Of a stretch of 64,000 bases of DNA, positions 6,985-16,225 are shown piece after piece. The notes under the pieces were generated by a model. The model did no database searches. It was not told the DNA's origin and saw only the letters and a list, made by a program, of their open reading frames with translations. The first letter of the stretch is position 1, and each line of letters opens with the position of its first letter. The position numbers and the translations under genes are program-made. This stretch comes from an uncultured Desulfovibrio sp. (GTDB taxonomy: Bacteria > Desulfobacterota > Desulfovibrionia > Desulfovibrionales > Desulfovibrionaceae): assembly GCA_934546745.1 (NCBI GenBank), contig CAKTDV010000007.1, forward strand, positions 49,899 to 113,898. Direction: 5' to 3'.

Positions 6985-9775
6985 GGGAGCGTTCCTCGCC
7001 GTTGCCGTTGTCGTCAATACCTTCCAGCGCTGGCGGCGCGGTGGGATCAGCGGGGTCTTCGATCCAGAGTTTGCGCCATTGGCTGATGAGGCGCAGCGCT
7101 TCCAGGGGCGTGAGGCTGTCGGGATCAACGTCGCGCAACAGACGCAGCAGCGGATGGTCTCCCTGCGGCGGCAGGGCGGAAATATGGGGGATGGCTTTTT
7201 TCCGGGAGGGGGGATCGGGCGGCGTATCCGGCAGGGAGAGCCCGGGGAGGGAGATGGCCGTTGTTCTGGACCCGGCCGGGCGCTTCTCGCCTCCGCCCTG
7301 TTCCAGTTCGGCCAGAATGGCGCGGGCCCGTTGCACGACAGGCGCGGGAACGCCCGCCAGCCGGGCGACTTCCACGCCGTAGCTGCGATCCGCCGGGCCG
7401 GGCACCAGTTTGTGCAGGAAGATAATATCGTTGTTGTGTTCCCGTATGGCGATATTCATGGTAAAGACGCCCGGAACCTGCCCTTCAAGTGCCGTCAGTT
7501 CGTGATAATGCGTGGCGAAAAGTGTGCGCAGATCGCCATGAAAACGCGCGGTCAGATCCTCGACGACGGCCCAGGCCAGGGCCACTCCGTCGTAGGTGCT
7601 GGTACCCCGGCCGATTTCATCCAGAATGATCAGGCTGCGGCGGGTGGCCTGCCGGAGGATGCGCGCGGTTTCCATCATCTCAACCATGAAGGTGCTCCGC
7701 CCCTGCGCCAGATTGTCGGAAGCGCCCACGCGGCTGAATATTCTGTCGGTCAGGCCGATGGTGGCCGAGGAGGCCGGCACCATGGCGCCCATGTGCGCCA
7801 GAAGGCAGATGATGGCCGTCTGGCGCAGCACGGTGGATTTCCCGGCCATATTGGGCCCGGTGAGCAGGCAGAGGCGGCGTTTCCCATCCAGTGTGACGCT
7901 GTTGGGCACAAAGGAGGCCGTGCCGATCATGGCTTCGACGACGGGATGGCGTCCATCACGTATGTCCAGATGGGCGCTGGCATCCAGAACCGGCCTGCTC
8001 CAGCCGTTGCGGCGGCCTGTGTGGGCGAGGCTCTGCCAGTAGTCCAGATGCGCCAGCATGTCCGCCATATGGACGAGGCGCTCGCGCTGGGCGGCCATAT
8101 GGGCGCGCAGATCCTGGAAGAGGGAATATTCCAGCGCCTTGCGGCGATCCTCGGCGGAGAGGATGTCCTCTTCCAGGGCTTTCAGTTCGGGCGTGGTGAA
8201 GCGCTCGGCATTGGCCAGCGACTGCCGCCGGATAAAGTTGTCCGGTATGGGGCCGGAGTGGGCGGCGCGACTGACTTCGTAATAATACCCGAAGACGCGG
8301 TTATAGCCCATTTTGAGCTTGGCGATGCCCGTGGCCCGCTGTTCCTTCTCAAGGAGTTCCTGGAGTTTCTGTTCGCCGTGATCGATGAGATCGAGAATGG
8401 CATCAAGTTCGCCGTTGTAGCCAGGCCGGAAGAGGCCGCCGTCGGTGACGGCGGTTGGCGGCGCGTCGGCAATGGCGCGGGCGAGCAGATCGGCACAGTC
8501 CTCGAGGCTGTCCCAGCGCCGGACCATTTCGGAGATCGCCTGAGGCAGCCCATCGCCGTTTTGCTGTGCCGCCGTGGCATAGGTCCCATCCGCGGGCGAG
8601 ATCAGGCATTCGAGAAGGCGGGGCAGGGCGGCGAGGCTGTTCCCCAGGGCGAGGAAATCGCGGGGCAGGGCGCGGTTGAGGGTGATGCGCGTGGACAGAC
8701 GCTCAATATCGTAGACAGGGCGCAGGGCTTCCCGCAGGGCTTCGCGGCGTGTGTCGCCGTCGTGCAGGAAGGCGACGGCGTCCTGTATGCGCGAGATGAC
8801 GGCCGCATCGCGCCAGGGGTGGCGCAGCATGTCTTCCAGCAGGCGGCCGCCCATGGGCGTCACGGTGGCGTCAAGGGCGTGGCGGAGGGTCCCCTTGCCT
8901 TTGCGTCCGTCAAGACGGCGAAAAATTTCGAGATTGCGTTCCGTCATCTCGTCAAGGATCAGGCGTTTCCCCAGATTGAGCGGGCGGAAGGGCTGGAGCT
9001 GGCTGGGGCGGCATTTCTGCGTTTGTTCGAGGTAGGCGAGGATGCCGCCGCAGGCTCGCAGGAGCGCGGGTTTGCCTCCAAGGCCCAGCGCCTCCGGTTC
9101 CTGAACGCCCTGCGCCGTAAGGACGCGCTCCGTGGCGGCGCGGGGATCGAAATGCTGATCCGGCAGGCGGGCAACGCGCGCGCCTTCCAGCAGGCCCGGG
9201 GGAGGCGCGCTCTGGCGTTCGGCAAGGACCAGTTCGCGCGGCGCAATCTTCTGTACCCATTGCCAGATGTCCACAGGCTTGCGGAACTCCACGCCGGACC
9301 ACTGGCCTGTGGAGATATCCGCCCAGACGAACGCGCCCATGCCTTCGTTTTTACCACCGCCCTCCTCAAAAAAGACGGCCCCGAGGTAGGTATGGCTTCC
9401 GGCGGAGAGGTTGGCGTCATCCAGAACGGTGCCGGGGGTGACGACGCGCGTGACGGCGCGCTGGACAAGCCCTTTGGCGGCGCGCGGATCCTCGGTCTGC
9501 TCGCAGACGGCGATGGAGTAGCCCTTGTCCACCAGCTGCGCTATGTAGGTCTGCGCGGCATGCCACGGTACGCCGCACATGGGCACGGGATTCGCCGCGT
9601 CGCGGCTGCGGCTGGTAAGCGCGATCTGCAGTTCTCTGGCGGCTGTGACGGCGTCGTCGAAGAAGAGCTCGTAAAAATCGCCCATACGATAAAAGAGCAG
9701 CGCATCAGGATATTCTTCCTTGATGCGCATGTACTGCTCGAACATGGGCGTCATTTTGACAGGGGCTTCCGGCAT
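6977..9775 (-). CDS. mutS: DNA mismatch repair protein MutS
   Basis: MutS is the ATPase that recognises base mismatches and small loops and recruits MutL. The 932-residue protein has the mismatch-binding GDFYELF near residue 32 (Phe and Glu wedge), the connector and lever domains, Walker A in LTGPNMAGKST, the LAQGRSTFMVEM signature, Walker B in LIILDEIGRGTSTYDG, and a TLFATHYHEL motif. It is somewhat longer than E. coli MutS (853), mainly through a C-terminal tail. No mutL is next to it. It is third in a minus-strand operon with HIT and LapA genes upstream and DUF1992 downstream. Confidence 0.98.
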   Translation of the reverse strand: MPEAPVKMTPMFEQYMRIKEEYPDALLFYRMGDFYELFFDDAVTAARELQIALTSRSRDAANPVPMCGVPWHAAQTYIAQLVDKGYSIAVCEQTEDPRAAKGLVQRAVTRVVTPGTVLDDANLSAGSHTYLGAVFFEEGGGKNEGMGAFVWADISTGQWSGVEFRKPVDIWQWVQKIAPRELVLAERQSAPPPGLLEGARVARLPDQHFDPRAATERVLTAQGVQEPEALGLGGKPALLRACGGILAYLEQTQKCRPSQLQPFRPLNLGKRLILDEMTERNLEIFRRLDGRKGKGTLRHALDATVTPMGGRLLEDMLRHPWRDAAVISRIQDAVAFLHDGDTRREALREALRPVYDIERLSTRITLNRALPRDFLALGNSLAALPRLLECLISPADGTYATAAQQNGDGLPQAISEMVRRWDSLEDCADLLARAIADAPPTAVTDGGLFRPGYNGELDAILDLIDHGEQKLQELLEKEQRATGIAKLKMGYNRVFGYYYEVSRAAHSGPIPDNFIRRQSLANAERFTTPELKALEEDILSAEDRRKALEYSLFQDLRAHMAAQRERLVHMADMLAHLDYWQSLAHTGRRNGWSRPVLDASAHLDIRDGRHPVVEAMIGTASFVPNSVTLDGKRRLCLLTGPNMAGKSTVLRQTAIICLLAHMGAMVPASSATIGLTDRIFSRVGASDNLAQGRSTFMVEMMETARILRQATRRSLIILDEIGRGTSTYDGVALAWAVVEDLTARFHGDLRTLFATHYHELTALEGQVPGVFTMNIAIREHNNDIIFLHKLVPGPADRSYGVEVARLAGVPAPVVQRARAILAELEQGGGEKRPAGSRTTAISLPGLSLPDTPPDPPSRKKAIPHISALPPQGDHPLLRLLRDVDPDSLTPLEALRLISQWRKLWIEDPADPTAPPALEGIDDNGNGEERSHE

Positions 9776-9893
9776 AGGCGTGGGCGACAGAGGCGTGGTT
9801 GGGTGGTGGGATGGAGGAGAGGGAGAGCGGCGTCTTTGCGGGGCTGGTTTGCCGGCAAAAACGCCGCCTGAAGACAGCTGCGGAGGGAGAGGA

Positions 9894-10379
9894 TCAGCGG
9901 TTGTCGGGATCCGGGATCAGTTCCTCGGAAGTCATGGGAGCGGCCGCGGCGGGAGCGGCGGTCTGGCCGGGCACCCGCGCCGCGGAAGATGCGGCGGTTT
10001 CAACGGCGGGGATACTCCTCGTTTCCTCTCTGGATGCCCTGGCTTTCAGGAGCGCTTCTTTCTTCTCCTGGGAGGCAAGGGTCTTCTGCGCCTTGAGCAG
10101 TTCCTTTTCAAGGCTGCGGACACGCCACTTACAGGTCATGAGGCGCGTGGACATGGAGACCTTGTTCCACCAGAAGAAGCAGGTCGCCAGCACAGCACCC
10201 ACTACAAAGGCGCTTGCCACCACGAAATAGAGCGGCAGCGCTATGGATGCCATGGGCGGAATGAAGAAGAGGTGAAGCGTAAGCACCATCTCCTGGGAAA
10301 GGGGTTGCTGGTTCTGGAAGAAGAATACCAGTGCCAGGAAGATGAGAAGAACCATCAGAAGCACTTTGATGTAGCGCAT
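9894..10379 (-). CDS. LapA-domain membrane protein
   Basis: This is a 161-residue inner-membrane protein with two N-terminal transmembrane helices (VLLMVLLIFLALVFFFQN and LPLYFVVASAFVVGAVLA). FFFQN followed by a second helix is the layout of LapA/DUF1049 proteins, which in E. coli take part in lipopolysaccharide assembly with LapB. A cytoplasmic coiled-coil stretch follows (RVRSLEKELLKAQKTLASQ), then an Ala/Pro-rich tail. It lies 14 bases after the HIT gene and 118 bases before mutS. The LPS role is inferred from the family, and no lapB is adjacent. Confidence 0.78.
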   Translation of the reverse strand: MRYIKVLLMVLLIFLALVFFFQNQQPLSQEMVLTLHLFFIPPMASIALPLYFVVASAFVVGAVLATCFFWWNKVSMSTRLMTCKWRVRSLEKELLKAQKTLASQEKKEALLKARASREETRSIPAVETAASSAARVPGQTAAPAAAAPMTSEELIPDPDNR

Positions 10380-10394
10380 ATGAACCTCCTCGCG

Positions 10395-10898
10395 CTAGGA
10401 ATGGGCGTTGTGCCTGAAAGCCTCGCGAAACAACGGGATGAGCGCGTCGTAGGTCTCCAGCAGGTGCTGGGGGATGGTGCGAACCTCATCAAGAACCGCC
10501 ATAAAGGAGGAATCGCCGTTCCAGCGCGGGACGAGATGAAAGTGCAGATGCTCCCTGATGCCCGCGCCCGCGGCCTGGCCCTGATTGAGGCCGGCGTTGA
10601 CGCCCTCGCAATGAAAGTGCCCTTGCAGGATGGGCATGCAGGCCTGCATGATGTCCATGACCTCATGCGCTTCTTCCCGCGTCAGATCGGCCAGCGCCAT
10701 GACATGCCTGTAGGGGCAGATGAGGAGATGGCCGTTGGCGTAGGGAAATTTGTTCATGACAACGAACGCGTGGGTTCCCCTGTACAGAATGAGACGTTCC
10801 CTGTCTTCCTGTTGTCCCTCGGGAAGGCAGAAAACGCAGCTGTCCGGCTTGGGGCCCAAAATATACTGGATGCGCCACGGCGCCCAGAGTTGTTTCAT
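10395..10898 (-). CDS. HIT-family nucleotide hydrolase
   Basis: This 167-residue histidine-triad protein carries EHLHFHLVPRW, the HxHxHxx catalytic motif, plus an N-terminal zinc pair CVFC and the HVMALADLT region. It groups by pattern with the AP4A/ADP-hydrolysing HIT branch rather than with GalT. The start at ATG 10898 is preceded by AAAGGAAG. Its first residues (MKQLW) resemble those of the methyltransferase gene (MKELW), and both follow the same leader element. Its substrate in the cell is not known; dinucleoside polyphosphates are the usual guess for the family. Confidence 0.9.
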   Translation of the reverse strand: MKQLWAPWRIQYILGPKPDSCVFCLPEGQQEDRERLILYRGTHAFVVMNKFPYANGHLLICPYRHVMALADLTREEAHEVMDIMQACMPILQGHFHCEGVNAGLNQGQAAGAGIREHLHFHLVPRWNGDSSFMAVLDEVRTIPQHLLETYDALIPLFREAFRHNAHS

Positions 10899-10978
10899 CA
10901 AAACTTCCTTTGCTGTCTGAAGCCTTCCCCCCTCAGGGGGAAGGCTGTGCGTGGCACGGCGGTAACGCCGGTGAAATC
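10899..10978 (-). repeat. 5'-leader hairpin element, copy B
   Basis: Read on the minus strand it starts ATTTCACCGGCGTTACCGCC and continues through a strong stem GCCTTCCCCC-TGAG-GGGGGAAGGC (10945-10922), then TTCAGACAGCAAAGGAAG and the HIT start codon. It aligns block by block with 4985-5060. The stem differs in sequence from copy A but is retained, which suggests that pairing matters. Confidence 0.7.
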
Positions 10979-11000
10979 CTTTTTTTGTAGCTTCTCCCTG

Positions 11001-11029
11001 ACCATACACGGGTTCAAAAATGAGAGCAA
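11001..11029 (-). promoter_or_regulatory. Possible promoter of the HIT-LapA-mutS operon
   Basis: On the minus strand TTGCTC (11029-11024), a 17-base spacer and TATGGT (11006-11001) lie just upstream of leader element B. The -35 is weak, but spacing and position fit. The rest of the gap from 10979 to 11149 shows nothing else convincing. Confidence 0.4.
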
Positions 11030-11149
11030 GGGCGGAAAGGGCGTTGGGGAGAGCCGGTGATGGAAGGGAGGGAATCCTCTTCGGGGTTTCTCCCCGCGCG
11101 GCGGCTCTCCGCGCGTTTCCCGGGCATGCCGTTTTGAGATGTCTCCGTT

Positions 11150-12364
11150 TCAAGTCCGCGGCGTTTTTTCCAGCGCGCGCCGCAGCAGCGTGACCGGGTG
11201 GAGGCTCGGCCTGTGCGCGCCGTGTTCCAGCTGAAGGCGGCAGGTGCCACATTCCGAACAGGAGAGGCGCGCGCCGCTGCGCCGAACCCTGTCAAAGAGG
11301 GGCGCGCCCACGTCCATGCCAATGGCGTATTTCTCCTTTTTGAAACCGTAGCTGCCGGAAATGCCGCAGCAGCCCGCGTCGGCGTTTTCAATACGGATGC
11401 CGGGAAGTTGCCGCAGCAGTTCATAGCCGGGCAGGCCCCCTCCCTGGGCTCGCAGATGGCAGGGCGCATGGTAGACGGCGTGTTCGGCGAAGTCGTTTTC
11501 GCGGGTAAGCGGCAGTTCGCCGCGTTCGACGCAATCCAGCAGAAATGCCTGGGCGTCGAGGACGCGCGGCATCCTGCCGGCATCCCCGACGAGATCCGGG
11601 AAAAATTCCGGCACGTCCCGATTGAGCATGAGCACGCAGCTGGGACAGGAGGAAAGGATCGGAATCTTTTGGTCATGCAGGCGCCGCAGGGCGCGCAGAT
11701 TGCGTTTGGCTGCGGCTCTGGCGTCGTTTTCGAATCCGTTGGCGATCATGGGCAGGCCGCAACAGGAAAACTCACGTGGAATGACGGCTTCGTAACCCGC
11801 GCGATTGAGCGCCCAGACAAGGTCAAAACCGGTGCGCGGATCATAGAGGTCAATGAAGCATCCGGGGAAAAGCGCCACCTTGCGGGGCAACAGACCCTGA
11901 TAGGTTCTGGCCAGCTGTTCACGGAAGGGCGCGGGAGCGAAGGCGGGCATGGGCGCGTTGGCCGAGATGCCGAGCCTGTCCAGGAGTCCGCGCGTCAGCG
12001 GGTTGAGCATGCCGGAGTTCTTGAGGCGGGCGGGCAGCGGGCGCAACAGTTTTGCCAGCAGCGCGCCGTGCGCCAGCACCCAGTCCCGCAGGGCGGGCCT
12101 GTGGGCGCGGCACTGGGCGGCGCGGGCCATCATGTTGAGGGTGGACACCGGCACGCCGTGCGGGCAGGAGATGTCGCAATTCTTGCAGTTGGAGCAATAG
12201 TGCAGCGACGGTTCCTCGGCGAGGCCCAGCAGGCGGAAGCGCTCGTAGGCCGGGCCTGTGAGACGCGGGCCGAGATAGTCGGGCGTTGCTTTGGCGACGG
12301 GGCAGGCAATCACGCAGGCCGTGCAGGCGATACAGGCGTCCGGCGTGGGGTGATGTGTTGTCAT
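11150..12364 (-). CDS. glpC: Anaerobic glycerol-3-phosphate dehydrogenase subunit C
   Basis: GlpC is the Fe-S subunit that links GlpAB to the membrane quinone pool. The 404-residue protein has two [4Fe-4S] motifs near residues 12-25 (CIACTACVIACP) and 57-68 (CSNCKNCDISCP). Two CCG domains follow: FPGCFIDLYDP with FSCCGLPM, and APCHLRAQG with GCCGISGSYGF. The start is ATG 12364, which overlaps the glpB stop by 4 bases; a longer frame exists only with a non-ATG start. It is the last gene of a glpA-glpB-glpC operon. No glpF or glpK is visible, so glycerol uptake is encoded elsewhere or G3P comes from lipids. Confidence 0.95.
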   Translation of the reverse strand: MTTHHPTPDACIACTACVIACPVAKATPDYLGPRLTGPAYERFRLLGLAEEPSLHYCSNCKNCDISCPHGVPVSTLNMMARAAQCRAHRPALRDWVLAHGALLAKLLRPLPARLKNSGMLNPLTRGLLDRLGISANAPMPAFAPAPFREQLARTYQGLLPRKVALFPGCFIDLYDPRTGFDLVWALNRAGYEAVIPREFSCCGLPMIANGFENDARAAAKRNLRALRRLHDQKIPILSSCPSCVLMLNRDVPEFFPDLVGDAGRMPRVLDAQAFLLDCVERGELPLTRENDFAEHAVYHAPCHLRAQGGGLPGYELLRQLPGIRIENADAGCCGISGSYGFKKEKYAIGMDVGAPLFDRVRRSGARLSCSECGTCRLQLEHGAHRPSLHPVTLLRRALEKTPRT

Positions 12365-13653
12365 GACGAAGCTCCCTGACAGCGGGCGCATGCGGATTGG
12401 GCCGCGCGCCACGCGGTGGCGACGGCGACGCCGTTGCCGCTTTTTTCCGAAGCGAAATCATAGCCGCCCACGGAACGGCCCGCGAAAAAGACATTGTCCA
12501 GCGCGGGCGTGCCGTTGGCGTTCAGGGGCGACATGGCGCTGTTGACCATGACGCCGGCGGCGGCAAAGGCGTGGTTGCCAAAAATATCCCCATCGGACCA
12601 GTCTTCCGGGCGTGTGGGCAGCGGGGAGCCGTCCGACTGGAGCACGGGCAGCCCGAACACGGCTTCCCGGGCCTCTCCGGGCGAGGAAAGGAAGCCGCCG
12701 CCCAGAAAACCGCCCGTGGCCATGATGAAGGCTCTGGCGGCAAAGCGCCGCTGGCCGCAGGCTGTTTCCGCCACAAGCGCGGCGCAGTGCCCGCCGGTGG
12801 CGTCCGCGCCCGTAACCCTGGCGTTTTCCACCACGTCCACATCGCGCGTCCGCAGTTCTTCCTTCAGGGCCGCGTACAGGCGCAGGCCGCCGGTGCCCGG
12901 CGGCAGCGCGGGCATTTCCACCAGCGGTACGGGAACAGCGGCGGAAATGGCCTGCCATACCGCGTCGCTGAGGCCGCAGATGGGAGGCAGGAGGACTACG
13001 TCCGCGGGCATGGTGCGAAGGATTTTGCGCAGACCGGCTGTCAGCCAGGAGAAGCCTTCCGGCGTTTCGACATGGCGGGCGATATCCAGCGGCGAAAGGT
13101 TGCGGTGCGCTCCGGGAATGGGATTTTCCAGATGGGCCTCATGCCATGCCGCGATACCGGCAAGGTGGGGATAGCGGCGCAGCTGCGCCGTTACCAGCGC
13201 GGGGTGACTGTCCTTGAGGCCGTGGACGCCGGCAATCAGCACTGATCGGGCCCGATCCAGCAGTTCCCCCCGGCAGGAGGGCAGCGTCAGGAAAGTGGGC
13301 TTGAGCGTGCCGAGGATGGTCGGTATCCGCCGATTTCCCGCCGCCGCTTCCAGCGGCGCGCCATGACGCGCGCAGATATCGCGCAGCGCCGCCAGCGCCT
13401 GTTGCAGGCCTTCCCGCCCGATAAGACGGTACGGATGCCGTTCCGGCAGGGCGTCCAGGGCGTCCAGCGGAGAACCCTCCACGGCTTGGCCGTTGACATA
13501 GCCGAGAACGTCCACGCAGCCGCTGCCGATGCCCAGCGAGCCGCCGCCCCGGGAAAGTAGGGTGACGCGTCTGCCCTGGGAGGCGGCGGCGATGGCGGCC
13601 ATGAGTCCGGCCATGCCGGCTCCTGTGACGAGAATGTCAGTTGTTCCGCTCAC
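12361..13653 (-). CDS. glpB: Anaerobic glycerol-3-phosphate dehydrogenase subunit B
   Basis: GlpB is the FAD/FMN-containing partner of GlpA. The 430-residue protein begins with a dinucleotide-binding motif (ILVTGAGMAGLMAAI) and has a C-terminal FAD motif with FFAGRSVGGYD and KSGNGVAVATAW. I choose GTG 13653 because GGAG lies 6 bases upstream and because GlpB proteins start close to the GxGxxG motif; a TTG at 13683 would add 10 residues. It overlaps the 3' end of glpA by 17 bases and glpC by 4, so the three subunits are translationally linked. Confidence 0.93.
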   Translation of the reverse strand: MSGTTDILVTGAGMAGLMAAIAAASQGRRVTLLSRGGGSLGIGSGCVDVLGYVNGQAVEGSPLDALDALPERHPYRLIGREGLQQALAALRDICARHGAPLEAAAGNRRIPTILGTLKPTFLTLPSCRGELLDRARSVLIAGVHGLKDSHPALVTAQLRRYPHLAGIAAWHEAHLENPIPGAHRNLSPLDIARHVETPEGFSWLTAGLRKILRTMPADVVLLPPICGLSDAVWQAISAAVPVPLVEMPALPPGTGGLRLYAALKEELRTRDVDVVENARVTGADATGGHCAALVAETACGQRRFAARAFIMATGGFLGGGFLSSPGEAREAVFGLPVLQSDGSPLPTRPEDWSDGDIFGNHAFAAAGVMVNSAMSPLNANGTPALDNVFFAGRSVGGYDFASEKSGNGVAVATAWRAAQSACARCQGASS

Positions 13654-15244
13654 GGCAGGCTCCGTCGAGGTTGAGCGTGGCAAGATAGACGGCGCGGTTC
13701 AGCTCGCTTTCCTTGAGCTGCGTATCCCACAGGACGGGACGCAGGCCGCGCCAGCGCTCCTGAAGGAAGGCCCGCAGGTCGCGCACAGGGGAGAGGGCAA
13801 AGCGGACGTGGCGTTCCGCCAGGGCCGCCGCGGCCCGCAGGGAGCAGAACGAGCCCTGACAGGTCCCCATGCCCAGACGCGTGCGCAGGCGCACGTCATG
13901 CAGGGAGTGCGTCGCCGGGTCCTGGGCCACGTATTCGATTTCCGCCGCCGTCACCATTTCGCATTCGCACAGTATGCCGTTGCCGGTCTCTCGCGCGGCG
14001 TTGTTGACCACATCGCCAAAGGCGTCGCCCAGGCGATCGGCAACAAGACGGACGCCGTGCGCGGGAAACGCGCGCGCGGCCCGGGCCAGCGTTTCAGGGG
14101 CAGGATCGGGAATAAGGGGTTCTTCCGCCGTGCGGCAGGGGGTCGTGACGCCCAGACGCCGGCAGACGAGATCGCTCATGCGTTCGGCCATCAGGCGGTA
14201 GGTTGTCAGCTTGCCGCCGAAAATGCTGGCCATGCCGCGCAGGCCCTCGTCCATGTGATCCACGATGTGAAAGTTGCGGCTTGCGGCCCGGCCCGCCGCG
14301 CCGGTGGGCGTATAGAGGGGGCGCGTCCCCGCGAAGGCGCGCAGGATGCGGTAGCCGCGCAGGTCGGGGAACAGGGGTTCGCCGATGTCCAGCAGGCGCG
14401 TGACATCCTCGCTGGTGGGCGTGCGGTCCGCCGGATCGCCGGAAGGCGTGGAGGTGGTGCCGAAAATGGTCACGGAACCGTGCGGCACAAAAATGTCGCC
14501 GTCCGAACTTTTGTGAAGGCGGTTGATCACGCGGGAGGTGAAGCGGTGGTTGAAGACGATGAGCGTCCCCTTGTCCGGAGAAACGCCGACCTCCAGCCCG
14601 GCCATGCGTGCGACGGTTCCGGCCCAGGAACCCGCCGCGTTGACGACATAGTCGCAGGCGATGCCGACGGTTTCGCCCGTCATGCGGTTCCGGGCCTCCA
14701 CGCCGGTCACGCGCCCCTGCTCGGTACGGATGGCCGTCACCTCATGGTAGGTCAGCGCCTCGCCGCCGTAGCGGCGCGCGCTCAGGGCGTTATGCCAGAC
14801 AAGGCGGAAACCGTCGATGCAGGCATCGGGGACGCGATAGACTTCCCGCAGGCGCGGGGAAAGACGCGGTTCCAGGCGCAGGGCCTCGCCGGGGTCCAAG
14901 GCTTCCACAGGGATACCGGCCTTCCCGCAGGCCGCCGCCCATTGCGCGGAGAACGCCGGATCGTCTTCGGGAAGCGCGGCGAAGAAGCCTTCCGTTTCTT
15001 CCACGCACTGTTTCCCGATGCGCCGCATGATCATGTTCTCTTCGATGCATTCACGCGCGGATTCGGGATCGCCCGCCGCATAGCGTGCGCCGCTGTGCAG
15101 CAGGCCATGAAAACGCGAACTCGTGCCGTGGGCAAGCCCGCCCATTTCCAGAAGTACGGCCTCAACGCCGCGCATGCTCAGATCGCGTAAGACGCCGGTT
15201 CCGGTCGCGCCGCCGCCGATGATGACTACCGAGGTTTGTTTCAC
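13637..15244 (-). CDS. glpA: Anaerobic glycerol-3-phosphate dehydrogenase subunit A
   Basis: GlpA oxidises sn-glycerol-3-phosphate to dihydroxyacetone phosphate using FAD. The 535-residue protein starts at GTG 15244 (strong GGAGGT four bases upstream) with VVIIGGGATGTGVLRD, has the GTSSRFHGLLHSGARY substrate-site region, and ends with a BFD-like [2Fe-2S] domain (CECEM and GMGTCQGSFC). Length and domain order match GlpA rather than aerobic GlpD, which lacks the BFD domain. It is first in the glpABC operon and divergent from a HAD phosphatase gene. In sulfate reducers this allows G3P to serve as electron donor. Confidence 0.96.
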   Translation of the reverse strand: MKQTSVVIIGGGATGTGVLRDLSMRGVEAVLLEMGGLAHGTSSRFHGLLHSGARYAAGDPESARECIEENMIMRRIGKQCVEETEGFFAALPEDDPAFSAQWAAACGKAGIPVEALDPGEALRLEPRLSPRLREVYRVPDACIDGFRLVWHNALSARRYGGEALTYHEVTAIRTEQGRVTGVEARNRMTGETVGIACDYVVNAAGSWAGTVARMAGLEVGVSPDKGTLIVFNHRFTSRVINRLHKSSDGDIFVPHGSVTIFGTTSTPSGDPADRTPTSEDVTRLLDIGEPLFPDLRGYRILRAFAGTRPLYTPTGAAGRAASRNFHIVDHMDEGLRGMASIFGGKLTTYRLMAERMSDLVCRRLGVTTPCRTAEEPLIPDPAPETLARAARAFPAHGVRLVADRLGDAFGDVVNNAARETGNGILCECEMVTAAEIEYVAQDPATHSLHDVRLRTRLGMGTCQGSFCSLRAAAALAERHVRFALSPVRDLRAFLQERWRGLRPVLWDTQLKESELNRAVYLATLNLDGACRERNN

Positions 15245-15274
15245 GCTACCTCCACAGTACCATATTTGCGCATT

Positions 15275-15304
15275 TTTCTACCCGCGCCCGTCAAGCGCTG
15301 TCAA
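15275..15304 (-). promoter_or_regulatory. Probable glpABC promoter
   Basis: On the minus strand TTGACA (15304-15299), an 18-base spacer and TAGAAA (15280-15275) lie about 30 bases before the glpA start. No clear GlpR-type operator was recognised. The plus-strand promoter for the divergent HAD genes was not identified in the 186-base gap. Confidence 0.5.
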
Positions 15305-15430
15305 GACGGCCCGCGTCCTTCCCGCGGCGCTTGCCTCGCTTTTCGTCCCGTTGTATCAAGCAGCGTGTCTGTAACCACCCATAACCAGGAAAAGCGCCGT
15401 CGTCCGGCGCAGCCGCAGGAGCATGTACGG

Positions 15431-16225
15431 ATGGGCAAAAAACGCTGCTATGTTCTCGATATGGACGGCACCATCTATCTCGGATCCCTTCCCATTTCCG
15501 GAGCGGTCGATTTCGTCCGCCGCCACTGGGAGGAGGTGGATTTCTATTTTCTCAGCAACAATACCTCAAAGTCTCCTTCCGCCTATGTCCGCAAGCTGAA
15601 CGGCATGGGCATTGCCGCCACCCCGGATCGCCTTCTGTCTCCGGTGACGCCGCTGGTGGATTTTTTGCGGCGCGAAGGCATTGCCTCCGCCTATCTTGTG
15701 GGCAATACGGAATTTTGTGGGCAGATGCGCGACGTCATGCCCGAACTGCGGCAGGTAGGCGCCAGCGGCCCGGCGGAAGCCGTCATCCTTGCCTACGATA
15801 CGGAACTGACCTACGCCAAACTGGCGCGTTCGGCCCTCCTGCTGCAACAGCCGGGGGTGCGGTTTTTTGCCACGCATCCCGATCTTGTCTGTCCTTCGCC
15901 GGAAGGGCCTCTGCCCGATGTGGGCAGTATGCTGGGCCTGTACCGCATTGCCACGGGGCGGGAGCCGGAACGTATTTTTGGCAAACCGGATCCCGTGCTG
16001 CTTGCTCCCCTCCTGCAACGCTATGACAGGGAGGACATGCTGATGGTGGGCGATCGCCTGTCTACGGACAAGAAGCTTGCCGAGAACGCGGGCATTGACT
16101 TTCTGCTTGTTCTGAGCGGCGAGGCGCGGCGCGAGGATCTTGCCGGTCTCGAACGCCAGCCCGCCTACGTCTGTGACGACCTTGGCGGTTTTGAGCGCTA
16201 CCTGGCTGGAAGGGATCGCGGATGA
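15431..16225 (+). CDS. HAD-IIA (NagD-like) phosphatase
   Basis: This is a 264-residue phosphatase with all HAD motifs: LDMDGTIYLG (nucleophile Asp), FLSNNTSKS, IFGKPDP and MVGDRLSTD. The cap is of the C2 type that defines HAD-IIA, a subfamily that includes NagD, phosphoglycolate and glycerol-3-phosphate phosphatases. The start ATG 15431 has AGGAG 9 bases upstream. It is divergent from glpABC and overlaps the next HAD gene by ATGA. The location next to glp genes suggests a role in G3P or glycerol metabolism; this is inference from context only. Confidence 0.9.
   Translation: MGKKRCYVLDMDGTIYLGSLPISGAVDFVRRHWEEVDFYFLSNNTSKSPSAYVRKLNGMGIAATPDRLLSPVTPLVDFLRREGIASAYLVGNTEFCGQMRDVMPELRQVGASGPAEAVILAYDTELTYAKLARSALLLQQPGVRFFATHPDLVCPSPEGPLPDVGSMLGLYRIATGREPERIFGKPDPVLLAPLLQRYDREDMLMVGDRLSTDKKLAENAGIDFLLVLSGEARREDLAGLERQPAYVCDDLGGFERYLAGRDRG

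Noticed and set aside
6956..9871. 971-codon open frame antisense to mutS
   Set aside because: It mirrors mutS over its whole length, has no ribosome site or family motif, and is explained by GC-rich third positions.
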